Shown one piece after another: positions 12,885-20,059 of a stretch of 64,000 nt of DNA. Position 1 is the first letter of the stretch. Each line of letters opens with the position of its first letter. The translations under genes and the position numbers were made by a program. The notes below the pieces were generated by a model. That model saw only the letters and a list, made by a program, of their open reading frames with translations, was not told the DNA's origin and ran no database searches. Origin of the DNA: a virus; the IMG/VR virus record IMGVR_UViG_3300043446_003513, positions 42,680-106,679 of that record; one strand, 5' to 3'.

Positions 12885-13027
12885 TATTTCTCCTTAATAC
12901 TATTAATTTTAATGCTCTTAATTTCATCGTCTACGCTAAAAATATCACTAACATACTCTGAAGCATCATCTTCATTGAACGCCTGAATTTCTATTTCTAC
13001 GTCTAGCTTAATTTTATAGGTGTTCAC
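12884..13027 (-). CDS. small alpha/beta protein (47 aa)
   Basis: GTG 13027 lies exactly six bases after an extended -10 box (TGCTATAAT), and there is no Shine-Dalgarno site, so it is likely leaderless. The product reads MNTYKIKLDVEIEIQAFNED, then a helix DASEYVSDIF and a strand EIKSIKINSI. It is related in layout to the 59-aa product at 124-303. The stop overlaps the next ATG (TAATG). Confidence 0.75.
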   Translation of the reverse strand: MNTYKIKLDVEIEIQAFNEDDASEYVSDIFSVDDEIKSIKINSIKEK

Positions 13028-13033
13028 TAAATA

Positions 13034-13042
13034 ATTATAGCA
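13034..13042 (-). promoter_or_regulatory. extended -10 leaderless promoter
   Basis: Minus-strand TGCTATAAT (13042-13034), six bases before GTG 13027. A terminator hairpin occupies the -35 position. Confidence 0.8.
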
Positions 13043-13073
13043 TAAAATAAGGCGACGCCAGAAGCGTCGCCTT
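13041..13073 (-). terminator. intrinsic terminator of the PA14-holin operon
   Basis: AAGGCGACGC (13049-13058) pairs perfectly with GCGTCGCCTT (13064-13073). ATTTTATG follows on the minus strand. Confidence 0.92.
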
Positions 13074-13084
13074 AAATATAGGTT

Positions 13085-13330
13085 TTATTTCTTTACCCCT
13101 TTTTTGTCAACGGCATTAAAAGCTTCATTAATTTCTTCTAATGAAAGCTTACCGTCGTCAAGGAACGAACGTGCTAATTTTTCTACAACGGTAGCAACTC
13201 CAAGACCGCCAGCAAGCATTACTGCCTTCATTGTATCAATTCCAACAACGGCCCCAGCTCCAATTACGGATAGTCCAGATGCTGCAAAAACTGCTACGAT
13301 ACGCATTATTACATTAACCATGCCTTGCAT
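13085..13330 (-). CDS. holin-like membrane protein (81 aa)
   Basis: Two membrane helices are predicted: residues 5-28 (VNVIMRIVAVFAASGLSVIG) and 33-49 (MKAVMLAGGLGVATVVE). A charged cytoplasmic tail DDGKLSLEEINEAFNAVDKK resembles an EF-hand-like acidic loop. Size, topology and position next to another membrane protein and near the endolysin fit a class II holin. I recall this pattern in actinophages, but lysis function is not proven. Confidence 0.65.
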   Translation of the reverse strand: MQGMVNVIMRIVAVFAASGLSVIGAGAVVGIDTMKAVMLAGGLGVATVVEKLARSFLDDGKLSLEEINEAFNAVDKKGVKK

Positions 13331-13331
13331 T

Positions 13332-13544
13332 TTAGTCCTCCTTTTTATTTCTTATTCTTAAAGTAACAATCCAAACAATTGTTGACCAAACAATTGCCCA
13401 TCCAACTATTGTTCTGGCTGCTCCAGTAAGTGTTAGCCATGCGATAAAGAATCCAAGTAGTGTGAATGTTTGATTCATTATTTCAATAAATGAATCCCTT
13501 ATCCATGCAAAAAATCCTTTTATCATTTTAATTACTAGTTTCAT
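13332..13544 (-). CDS. second small membrane protein, possible holin partner (70 aa)
   Basis: An amphipathic N-terminus (MKLVIKMIKGFFAWIRDSF) is followed by two hydrophobic segments (TFTLLGFFIAWLTLTG and VGWAIVWSTIVWIVTL) and a basic RIRNKKED end. Tandem small membrane proteins are often holin and antiholin or co-holin. The start overlaps the stop of the PA14 gene (TAATG). Confidence 0.65.
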   Translation of the reverse strand: MKLVIKMIKGFFAWIRDSFIEIMNQTFTLLGFFIAWLTLTGAARTIVGWAIVWSTIVWIVTLRIRNKKED

Positions 13545-15733
13545 TAGATCCTCCTCGCTGATAATATATTTGCGACAGCATTCATAACTTGAGAAACTAT
13601 AATTACAGGAATAATTACTTCCTGAGCTTTTTCTCTTTGATCATCTGTCATGTCCGACCCAAGGCTAGCTAAAGCTTCTCCTGGATTAGAAAGTAAATCT
13701 GAAGTAAATTGAGCTAATTCTTGTAAGCTCTCACCAACTGCAGCAGCAGCTGCACCTGGGTCTGTAAACGCTTCTGTAAGTCCTGAAATAATTTGTTCTG
13801 CTTGAACCTCTGTTGCTGCATCAGCAAGTGTGTATGGCATAGGGGAATTTGCATTAGCCTCCGCTCTTTGATTAAATTGTTCTACTGCTTGTGCAATTAC
13901 TGGATCAGATTTAATTAATTCTGCCAATAATTTTACATCTTCCTTTGATAAATCAGTTTCTTTAATTACTTCAATTAATTGTTCTGTTTCTTTTTTAGAT
14001 AATCCGCTATCTTCTAATATATTTGCTATAATTATTTCATCTTTAGAAAGGTTTTCAGTTGGAAGATTTTCTTGAACATCTTGGTCCTGGACATCATTTA
14101 TGGTCTCTTGAGGATCTTGTGTCTCTGTATTATCTTCAACAGGGACTTCTGGCTCAGGAGGTAGGACTTCAGTCTGATCTGGCTCTACTGGAACAGGTTC
14201 TGGATTTGGTACATCATCGACTGGGGGATTCTGTTCATCGATTGGAGTTTCATCAATTGGTGTTTCTGGTTCAACAGGAATTGTTGAATCCTGATTTGGA
14301 TCAGGATCTTGTTCTGGTTCGGGAGCTGGCGGAACAACGGGATCGGGATTTGGAATTACTGGTGGCTGGACTGGTACGGGAGGAGGCTCTGGTGTCGGAG
14401 GTTGAACTGGTGGAGTGGGATTGGGTTCTGGTGCAGGAGGAGGCTCTGGAGTCGGAGGTTGCTGAGGTGAAGGCTCGGGAGTTGGAGTTGGTGTTGGAGA
14501 CGGCTCGACAGGAGCGGGAGAAGTTGGAGTGGGCGAAGGCTCCGTGGGAGTTGGAGATGGGCTCGGGGTGGGTTCAGGAGCGTTCTTAAAAGTAATAGAA
14601 AGTATTAATATTTTACCAACTCCTGGAACTGGATCTGTAAAGTTAGCATTTGTAGCAGATATATTTGCTGTAGCTAAATTTGTAAATTGTTCTGTAAGCT
14701 GACTAGAAACATTAATACCTTGAGAGCCATCATTTGGGTGCCCATACCAACCAATGATTTGATCTATTAGTTTACCTTCTGGTGCATTTATAACTATAGA
14801 ATCATTTTCATTTATTGTATGTTGTGGAGTAAATGGTAGTGGTGATGGAATATATAAAGTTACTACATTAGAATCTTGAGAATAAGTTGACAAACTATCA
14901 TTGTCTGCTCTTATTTTAAACTGATACTCTTTACCAGTTCCGTCAGTAGTAATTACGCTATATGGAATTGTTATAGATGTATTTAATGCTGTTTCGCTTC
15001 CAACATTACCAGTTGCTACCCCCCACCCATTAGTTGTAAAATTTGTTGTAGACCAGCTGATTGCGTATCTTTCTACTGCTGTATTTGCTTGAGTTGGAAC
15101 AGGTGCAGTCCAAGATAAAGTTATATTTTCTGATTGTGTGCTTAAAGACAAACCTGTGGGAGGATTTAAAGATGGTGGAAGTGGGGGAGTTGGTTCTGTC
15201 AAATAAAAAACTGTGGACGGAACAATTTGATCCCCAGAACCATCGTTCCAATATAACCAAACATTTGCCCCACCGCCATTTTCATAAAACCATAAAGTGA
15301 ATGGATATGGGGTATTTGCTTGTAAAGTAACTGGCTGACTTATACTTCCGCCGCCACCTTTGTCATACCAGTCATTAATTAAAACTATATTATTAAAAGT
15401 AAAATGTATACCATCATCGCCAGGAGCATAAAAGTTTACTGTCTTTGTTACTGGAGACATAATATAACCAGTAAATTTAACTTCTACATCTTCATATCTA
15501 TTACTAAGTACTGGTCCACCACCCCAGTTAAAATCTATTGTAGATACTGTTGTGGTATTAATTAACACATTTTGATAGCATGGTCTAGGTGGAGCATTGT
15601 TCCATCCTGCACAATTGTATACTTGTGCTGTTATGCCATTCTCATTAGTAGCCGCTGCCGACTCTACAAAACCAAAAAAGGATGACCCAAAGATCACCCC
15701 TAGGACGGCAACTATGCGAAAAAGTTTTTTCAA
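13544..15733 (-). CDS. secreted PA14-FN3 protein with long proline-rich stalk (729 aa)
   Basis: A signal peptide (1-28) leads into a PA14/GLEYA-type sugar-binding fold (about 30-180, with FYAPGDDGIHF and WLYWNDGSG). A fibronectin III domain (about 190-297) and a beta domain (300-385) follow. Residues 386-540 are a Pro/Glu/Thr-rich stalk with many PTPEP and PSPTP units. The C-terminal 170 residues are helical and end in a hydrophobic segment plus ARRI, a possible membrane anchor. TTG 15733 is the start. A surface adhesin or exclusion protein on the infected cell, or a virion decoration, are both possible. It shares one operon with the two holin-like genes. Confidence 0.8.
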   Translation of the reverse strand: MKKLFRIVAVLGVIFGSSFFGFVESAAATNENGITAQVYNCAGWNNAPPRPCYQNVLINTTTVSTIDFNWGGGPVLSNRYEDVEVKFTGYIMSPVTKTVNFYAPGDDGIHFTFNNIVLINDWYDKGGGGSISQPVTLQANTPYPFTLWFYENGGGANVWLYWNDGSGDQIVPSTVFYLTEPTPPLPPSLNPPTGLSLSTQSENITLSWTAPVPTQANTAVERYAISWSTTNFTTNGWGVATGNVGSETALNTSITIPYSVITTDGTGKEYQFKIRADNDSLSTYSQDSNVVTLYIPSPLPFTPQHTINENDSIVINAPEGKLIDQIIGWYGHPNDGSQGINVSSQLTEQFTNLATANISATNANFTDPVPGVGKILILSITFKNAPEPTPSPSPTPTEPSPTPTSPAPVEPSPTPTPTPEPSPQQPPTPEPPPAPEPNPTPPVQPPTPEPPPVPVQPPVIPNPDPVVPPAPEPEQDPDPNQDSTIPVEPETPIDETPIDEQNPPVDDVPNPEPVPVEPDQTEVLPPEPEVPVEDNTETQDPQETINDVQDQDVQENLPTENLSKDEIIIANILEDSGLSKKETEQLIEVIKETDLSKEDVKLLAELIKSDPVIAQAVEQFNQRAEANANSPMPYTLADAATEVQAEQIISGLTEAFTDPGAAAAAVGESLQELAQFTSDLLSNPGEALASLGSDMTDDQREKAQEVIIPVIIVSQVMNAVANILSARRI

Positions 15734-15745
15734 CCTCTTTCTCCC

Positions 15746-15786
15746 AATGTTTTATAACTTATTTATAAAACATTGAAATTATAGCA
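15746..15786 (-). promoter_or_regulatory. extended -10 promoter and 12-bp inverted repeat before the PA14 gene
   Basis: Minus-strand TGCTATAAT (15786-15778). Immediately downstream, AATGTTTTATAA (15746-15757) and TTATAAAACATT (15763-15774) form a perfect 12-bp inverted repeat, either an operator over the start site or a 5' RNA hairpin. GGGAG/AGAGG then precede the TTG start. Confidence 0.75.
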
Positions 15787-15815
15787 TGTTTTAAAGCCTA
15801 ATTTATTTTAGTTAA

Positions 15816-15995
15816 CTACTTATTATCTGTCTTGTAGAATCCAGTTCCTTTAAACTGTATTCCAACTGATCCATAAGATCTTGTAGTAGCGTAACCGCAA
15901 GATAGGCATCTGGGAACAACTTCTTCGTCGTGAAAACCCCTAGTTACCTCTAATGATTTATCGCATGTCACACATACATACTCATATACTGGCAT
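15816..15995 (-). CDS. FmdB-like zinc-ribbon protein (59 aa)
   Basis: MPVYEYVCVTCDKSLEVTRG and VPRCLSCGYATTRSYGS match the FmdB family (PxYEY.C..C......C..C), a single CxxC/CxxC zinc ribbon of uncertain regulatory role. ATG 15995 gives the canonical start. It overlaps the upstream gene by 14 bases. Confidence 0.85.
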   Translation of the reverse strand: MPVYEYVCVTCDKSLEVTRGFHDEEVVPRCLSCGYATTRSYGSVGIQFKGTGFYKTDNK

Positions 15996-16572
15996 TTTTA
16001 TTTTCCTCATTTTTGTTAACTGGAATATCAAAAATTATGGTTGCTCTGGGCTCAAAAATTACAGCTTGATGTATTATACCCGTTGGTATATAAATAACAT
16101 CTCCAGGAGATAAAATATATTTTTCATATTTTAATCCTCTAAAGTCTATGGGCTCTCCAAAATTACATGGAACGTCTTCATAGATTCTATACTCCACGCT
16201 TCCAATACATTGCCAAGAAATCACATCTTGTGGATCTTTGTGTGCACTATAAAGGGCTTCTTTGCCAACAAAATTTATTAAGGCTTTTGCATACCATTCT
16301 TTTTTTTCTTTAAATAAATATTTTTCTGCATTTTTAATTTCTTGAAAAAATGTTTTTTTATTTAAAAATGTTGCAACATTCCAAAACTGTGGATCAAATT
16401 TATTGTACATAAAAATGTCAGTACATTTATCTTCTTTAAAAACAAACTCGTCTTTTGATCCGTGTATAAAATCTTCATGTGGATTATTAAATTTATAATC
16501 CAAAGCACGAATAAAGTCTTCCCAGTGTGGCACTATTGGTAAAACATTTTTTTTGTATTCTACCACATTCAT
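15982..16572 (-). CDS. JmjC/cupin-like 2OG oxygenase (196 aa)
   Basis: SAHKDPQDVISWQCIGSVEY provides an HxD pair. KYILSPGDVIYIPTGIIHQA then provides the distal His in the usual cupin strand, and a basic residue follows in EPRATIIFD. This is the arrangement of bacterial JmjC/cupin-8 hydroxylases, which act on protein side chains. The N-terminal half is Lys/Phe-rich. ATG 16572 follows AAGGAT. It lies between the endolysin terminator and the FmdB gene. Confidence 0.75.
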   Translation of the reverse strand: MNVVEYKKNVLPIVPHWEDFIRALDYKFNNPHEDFIHGSKDEFVFKEDKCTDIFMYNKFDPQFWNVATFLNKKTFFQEIKNAEKYLFKEKKEWYAKALINFVGKEALYSAHKDPQDVISWQCIGSVEYRIYEDVPCNFGEPIDFRGLKYEKYILSPGDVIYIPTGIIHQAVIFEPRATIIFDIPVNKNEENKNASI

Positions 16573-16588
16573 TAATATCCTTAATATA

Positions 16589-16615
16589 AAAGCATGGCGC
16601 GATGCGCCATGCTTT
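16589..16615 (-). terminator. intrinsic terminator after the endolysin gene
   Basis: AAAGCATGGCGC (16589-16600) pairs with GCGCCATGCTTT (16604-16615) over 12 bp with a 3-base loop. T-rich flanks on both sides make it possibly bidirectional. Confidence 0.9.
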
Positions 16616-16622
16616 ATTTTAT

Positions 16623-17246
16623 TTATTTCTTTTTAGGAGCAGATTTTTTAGCTGGAGTTTTAGCTGGTGCTTTCTTAGCAGCAGGTTTTGCTGGTGCAGC
16701 AGCTTTTACTTCCTTCTTTTTTACTGGAGTGCCAAATGCTGGTCTGCCGAATCCAACAATTGCAACTGGCTTGCTTGGCATAACCTTAGATCCGTTTTTC
16801 TTCTTGTATGCTCGACGCTGTAGGCAAACCTCTCCGCCATTTCTTTGATCTCCAGCCTTTGCCTTTGTTGTGTTTCCTTCAATGACCATGACTGTTCCAT
16901 CGCCGTTGTCTTTTACAACAATTCCAACGTGTGAAATTCTATCTACGCCATCATTTGGAAAATCAAAATAAGCAATGTCTCCTGGTTGTGGGGTTGCCTC
17001 TTCTGCCTTTTGCCATGTTCCAGCCTTCATAAATGCTTGTGCCCCCGCTGGAGTATAAACAGTATTTGGCATTTTTACTTGTGCTTCATTTGCACACCAC
17101 ATGACAAAGCTTCCACACCATGGCTGGAAATTTGATCCAGTAAATGCGCCAAACTTTGTCTCGTTGTCTTTTGGACCCTCGACATATCCTTCTTCCGCTA
17201 AAGCAATTTCTACTAGTTTTGCTGCAGAACCTGGTACTGCTGTCAT
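16623..17246 (-). CDS. CHAP-domain endolysin with Lys/Ala-rich tail (207 aa)
   Basis: A CHAP amidase/endopeptidase pattern: catalytic C44 in PWCGSFVMWCANEA, PGDIAYFDFP, H106 in ISHVGIVV and E123 in VMVIEGNTT. It would cut peptidoglycan cross-bridges or stem peptides at lysis. The last about 32 residues consist almost only of Lys, Ala and Pro, like a histone H1 tail, and may bind anionic wall polymers. There is no signal peptide, so a holin would release it. ATG 17246 overlaps the dps stop; AAGGAG precedes it. Confidence 0.88.
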   Translation of the reverse strand: MTAVPGSAAKLVEIALAEEGYVEGPKDNETKFGAFTGSNFQPWCGSFVMWCANEAQVKMPNTVYTPAGAQAFMKAGTWQKAEEATPQPGDIAYFDFPNDGVDRISHVGIVVKDNGDGTVMVIEGNTTKAKAGDQRNGGEVCLQRRAYKKKNGSKVMPSKPVAIVGFGRPAFGTPVKKKEVKAAAPAKPAAKKAPAKTPAKKSAPKKK

Positions 17247-17707
17247 TATTCTCCTTGATTATTTATAATAGTTTTTAAAGATGAAACCATTTTCCATCTA
17301 AATTTTTCATGCACGGCAATTCTATCTGCAAAAAAGTTTGCCACTCCTTGCTCGCCAGCAATGTTTGCCATATTAAATGCATTCTTTAGGTCTTCAATAA
17401 TTCTTTCATTAGAAACTACCAAAGACTTTAGCATGTCTGTTGGATTATTAGTATTTCCTAGATCGTACTTTACATTAGAAGTCATAACAGCTTTTGCAGC
17501 ATCAAAATCTGCATACTGTCCAAAAATTCTAATCCATTCAGCATATCCATCTATAGAATTCCATGCATCGTTATATATTTCTGAGAAAAAATCATGGAAC
17601 TGATTAAAAAGAATTCCTTCCGTGTTCCAGTGATATCCATGTGCCTTTGTGTAGTAAACAAAAGCATTGGCTTGAAGTAATCTTAATTGTTGAATCAGCG
17701 TTTCCAT
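17246..17707 (-). CDS. dps: Dps-family ferritin-like protein (153 aa)
   Basis: The Dps ferroxidase pattern is intact: H26 in YHWNTEG, H38 in NQFHDFFSEIY, D53 and E57 in SIDGYAEWI, with the family spacing of 12, 27 and 31 residues. Length is that of a Dps monomer; twelve would form a shell that oxidises and stores iron and shields DNA from peroxide damage. ATG 17707 follows AAGGAGGGATCA. It is co-transcribed with the endolysin gene. Confidence 0.9.
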   Translation of the reverse strand: METLIQQLRLLQANAFVYYTKAHGYHWNTEGILFNQFHDFFSEIYNDAWNSIDGYAEWIRIFGQYADFDAAKAVMTSNVKYDLGNTNNPTDMLKSLVVSNERIIEDLKNAFNMANIAGEQGVANFFADRIAVHEKFRWKMVSSLKTIINNQGE

Positions 17708-17733
17708 TGATCCCTCCTTAAATGTTTATAATC

Positions 17734-17742
17734 ATTATACCA
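17734..17742 (-). promoter_or_regulatory. extended -10 promoter of dps and endolysin
   Basis: Minus-strand TGGTATAAT (17742-17734) lies 26 bases before the dps ATG, with AAGGAGGG between. There is no good -35. Confidence 0.65.
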
Positions 17743-17755
17743 TTTATATATTTTG

Positions 17756-17827
17756 AGCCCCCAGAGGGATTTGAACCCCCGACCTACGCATTACAAGTGC
17801 GTTGCTCTACCTCTGAGCTATGAAGGC
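17756..17827 (-). tRNA. tRNA-Thr (anticodon TGT)
   Basis: A 72-base cloverleaf: acceptor GCCTTCA/TGGGGGC (two G-U pairs), D arm GCTC...GAGC, anticodon loop CTTGTAA, and a T arm with GGTTCAAAT. CCA is not encoded. Confidence 0.93.
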
Positions 17828-17831
17828 GTTG

Positions 17832-17904
17832 CGCCTTTGGCAGGAATCGAACCTGCGACCTAATGCTTAGAAGGCATCCGCTCTGTCCCCTGAGCTACAA
17901 AGGC
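17832..17904 (-). tRNA. tRNA-Arg (anticodon TCT)
   Basis: A 73-base cloverleaf: acceptor GCCTTTG/CAAAGGC, anticodon loop CTTCTAA, T arm GCAGG-TTCGATT-CCTGC, discriminator G. It reads AGA, the common Arg codon of AT-rich genes. It is separated from tRNA-Thr by four bases. Confidence 0.95.
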
Positions 17905-17910
17905 GTGTAT

Positions 17911-18069
17911 TTATTTTTTACTATTTTTAGATTCTGAAGCATATAATGCTTTTAAATGTGCCAATGCTCTAGATTTGCTTGGATGGCAACCAACTAATTC
18001 GTTAGTTCCTTCTTTTACAACAGCAAATCCTTTGCAACCAGCCGCATTTTGTTTTATTTGCCAAGGCAT
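17911..18069 (-). CDS. small conserved phage protein (52 aa)
   Basis: ATG 18069 follows the preceding TAG directly. The product reads MPWQIKQNAAGCKGFAVVKE, then VGCHPSKSRALAHLKALYAS. The pattern 'C.G.AVVKE.T.E..GCH.....A..H..ALYA' recurs as a free peptide or as a domain at the ends of actinophage head proteins. Function unknown. Confidence 0.75.
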   Translation of the reverse strand: MPWQIKQNAAGCKGFAVVKEGTNELVGCHPSKSRALAHLKALYASESKNSKK

Positions 18070-18363
18070 CTAGTCTTCCTCTCCTGGAAATTGAAACAAT
18101 CCATACTCTTCAGCCAAAGATATCCCTTCGTCTGTTAATTCAAATGTTGCCTCTAATTCCTCATTATATGAGACAGACAATAATCCTTTTTCGTAAAGAT
18201 CCATGAGCATTTCATCAACATTTTGTTGATGCGCCTTCCATAAAAGAGGAGCCACCTCTTTTGCCTTTTTTGTTATTCTAAACATAAACTCTCCATTTTC
18301 GTCTATGCCAGTTAATTCTACAGCGCCCACTTCAAGGTAGTATTCTAGATCCTCTGATTCCAT
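18070..18363 (-). CDS. hypothetical protein, possible winged-helix fold (97 aa)
   Basis: An acidic protein with the helix-helix-strand order ...NVDEMLMDLYEKGLLSVSYN, then ATFELTDEGISLAEEYGL. The 'LTDEG' element resembles the wing of small winged-helix proteins, but no basic recognition helix is seen, so DNA binding is doubtful. GGAGAAG precedes ATG 18363. Confidence 0.7.
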   Translation of the reverse strand: MESEDLEYYLEVGAVELTGIDENGEFMFRITKKAKEVAPLLWKAHQQNVDEMLMDLYEKGLLSVSYNEELEATFELTDEGISLAEEYGLFQFPGEED

Positions 18364-18393
18364 AACTTCTCCTCAATGTAATTATACAATAAT

Positions 18394-19110
18394 TTAAGAA
18401 AATTCTCTAACTATCTCGTCTAATATCTTTTTATTAAATTCTTGTTTTAAATGATCTAATTTAAAGTTTATAAATCTTGGATCTAAACAATCTATGCACT
18501 CATGGCACTCAAAAGACTCGTCTAGCCGATCTACTCCTAAAATATCTTCTGTGCTTATTGGTTCTTTTAATCCAAATTCTTTCAAATATTTTCTTAAAAA
18601 ATATTTATATTCTTTATGATATGGAAATCTGGATTGAAAATCGTAATTCGGGTTACCAGATCCTAATGGGTTAATAAATTGTGGAATTGGTTCTATAAAT
18701 TGCAATTTGTATCCTTCAAAAAAATTTAAAGTTTTTTCAATATAATTTTTTATTACAACTTCTGTATTTTTTTGATGAGGTAAATGTGCTTTTATGTCAA
18801 TATACCCAAAAAATGGAAAAACTGTAAAATCTTTTGTAATTGTTTTTTTAATACAGGGATATTCCCCTCTGGTATATGAACATGAATAAGCGGAACCTCC
18901 CCTATGACCAGAAAAATAAACATCAACTGGCAAATTTTTTGATTTAGTAACATGAAACATTACGCAATCTGAATGATAATTAAAACTATCATCATGTTGA
19001 AAAATTTCACTATCTGGTTTCCATGTGCATCCGTCTACATGATCTTGTCCTTCTAACCCTATAGAATTTCTTAATCTAAATGTATGACTATCTCCTATAA
19101 TATATAACAT
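18394..19110 (-). CDS. SGNH-hydrolase-like protein (238 aa)
   Basis: MLYIIGDSHTFRLRNSIG places a GDSH block I at the N-terminus, as in SGNH/GDSL-like hydrolases. A later catalytic Asp-x-x-His pair is not clear, though FECHECIDCLD follows near the end. It could act on acyl or sugar groups, or be a non-catalytic relative. GAGG precedes ATG 19110. Confidence 0.6.
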   Translation of the reverse strand: MLYIIGDSHTFRLRNSIGLEGQDHVDGCTWKPDSEIFQHDDSFNYHSDCVMFHVTKSKNLPVDVYFSGHRGGSAYSCSYTRGEYPCIKKTITKDFTVFPFFGYIDIKAHLPHQKNTEVVIKNYIEKTLNFFEGYKLQFIEPIPQFINPLGSGNPNYDFQSRFPYHKEYKYFLRKYLKEFGLKEPISTEDILGVDRLDESFECHECIDCLDPRFINFKLDHLKQEFNKKILDEIVREFS

Positions 19111-19124
19111 TAATAACCTCTTTC

Positions 19125-19706
19125 TTAAAGTTCAATTAGTTTTCCATTGTATGATTTGTCTGCATTTAAAATAATTTTTGAAATATTTTTTCTTATATCG
19201 TCTGTTATTGTAGGTGGAGATATACAAAAAATAGCTTGTTCATTTTTTGCATATAACGAAAAAGATCTCGCAAAAGATTGTATAGCTCCCTTTACTGCAG
19301 ATAAATTAAAATCTTCATAAGGTACATTTGCAACTAAAGAAGAAATTAAAATTAAATGTCCGTCCTCGTCTAAAAAATTAAATAAATTATAAACAAGATA
19401 TATATAATTAAACAAATACGAATCATAGTAAATTTTAATTTTTTTAAAGTCTAAATTTAAATAATCTGAAGGGAAAGCATTTCCAGATAAAATAATTATT
19501 TTTTTATATTTATTGTTTGCCTTGTTTATAAAATTATCTATAGATTCTTTATTTTCTAAATCCAAATATTGCCAATTGTATTTTGAGTTTATTTTAAACC
19601 TATTTCTATAACTTACCAGGGATATTAAATAATTTTTTTCCTCTAAGTCTTTACTTAAAAAATTAAAAATACTACTGGTCCCTCCAACTACTAAAACATT
19701 TTTCAT
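19125..19706 (-). CDS. SDR-like NAD(P)-binding protein lacking the catalytic Tyr (193 aa)
   Basis: VLVVGGTSSIFNFLSKDLEE is a Rossmann start of short-chain dehydrogenases, and LILISSLVANVP and FNLSAVKGAIQSFAR match the active-site region. The normal YxxxK reads LSAVK, so the catalytic Tyr is absent; SSP-like 'SPPTI' follows. It is shorter than most SDRs. It may be a nucleotide-sugar enzyme relative or a binding protein only. Confidence 0.7.
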   Translation of the reverse strand: MKNVLVVGGTSSIFNFLSKDLEEKNYLISLVSYRNRFKINSKYNWQYLDLENKESIDNFINKANNKYKKIIILSGNAFPSDYLNLDFKKIKIYYDSYLFNYIYLVYNLFNFLDEDGHLILISSLVANVPYEDFNLSAVKGAIQSFARSFSLYAKNEQAIFCISPPTITDDIRKNISKIILNADKSYNGKLIEL

Positions 19707-19726
19707 AAAATCCTTTCAATTAATTG

Positions 19727-19800
19727 TACACCAGGTAGGACTTGAACCTACGATAACCGAATTATGAGTTCGGGGCCTTGACCAACTTGGCTACTGGTGC
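19727..19800 (-). tRNA. tRNA with anticodon CAT (Met, or Ile if lysidine-modified)
   Basis: A 74-base cloverleaf: acceptor GCACCAG/CTGGTGT with a G-U first pair, anticodon CCGAA-CTCATAA-TTCGG, T arm GTAGG-TTCAAGT-CCTAC, discriminator A. The first pair argues against an initiator with a C-A mismatch. Met and Ile2 identity cannot be separated by eye. Confidence 0.9.
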
Positions 19801-19810
19801 AAGACCTAAA

Positions 19811-20059
19811 TTATAGCGTTCCATCTTGATTTTTGTCAATAGATTCTTCTACAATTTGCTGCACATATTCAGAAAAGTGTTTTCTAATACTACCAGCTGG
19901 TCTTGCTCCAATTAGTTTCCATAATCTTGTATATTCCATTATATTTGCAAAAGTTGTTGGACATACTTGTATTCCGTTATATTCTTTTAATATTGTAGGC
20001 AATGGAACATGTTTTCCACAACACTTACATTCTTTTGCTTTTTCTTGATAAATGCTCAT
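19811..20059 (-). CDS. zinc-finger protein next to terminase (82 aa)
   Basis: KECKCCGKHVPLP and IQVCPTTFANI offer Cys ligands. The rest (RLWKLIGARPAGSIRKHFSE) is helical and basic. ATGA overlap with the terL stop. The constant position after terL suggests a packaging-related role, which is inference. Confidence 0.7.
   Translation of the reverse strand: MSIYQEKAKECKCCGKHVPLPTILKEYNGIQVCPTTFANIMEYTRLWKLIGARPAGSIRKHFSEYVQQIVEESIDKNQDGTL

Noticed and set aside
14059-14589. 176-codon open frame on the plus strand opposite the proline-rich stalk
   Set aside because: It is the antisense of a Pro/Glu/Thr repeat region (giving Leu/Glu/Val runs). It has no ribosome site or promoter and lies opposite a well-supported gene.
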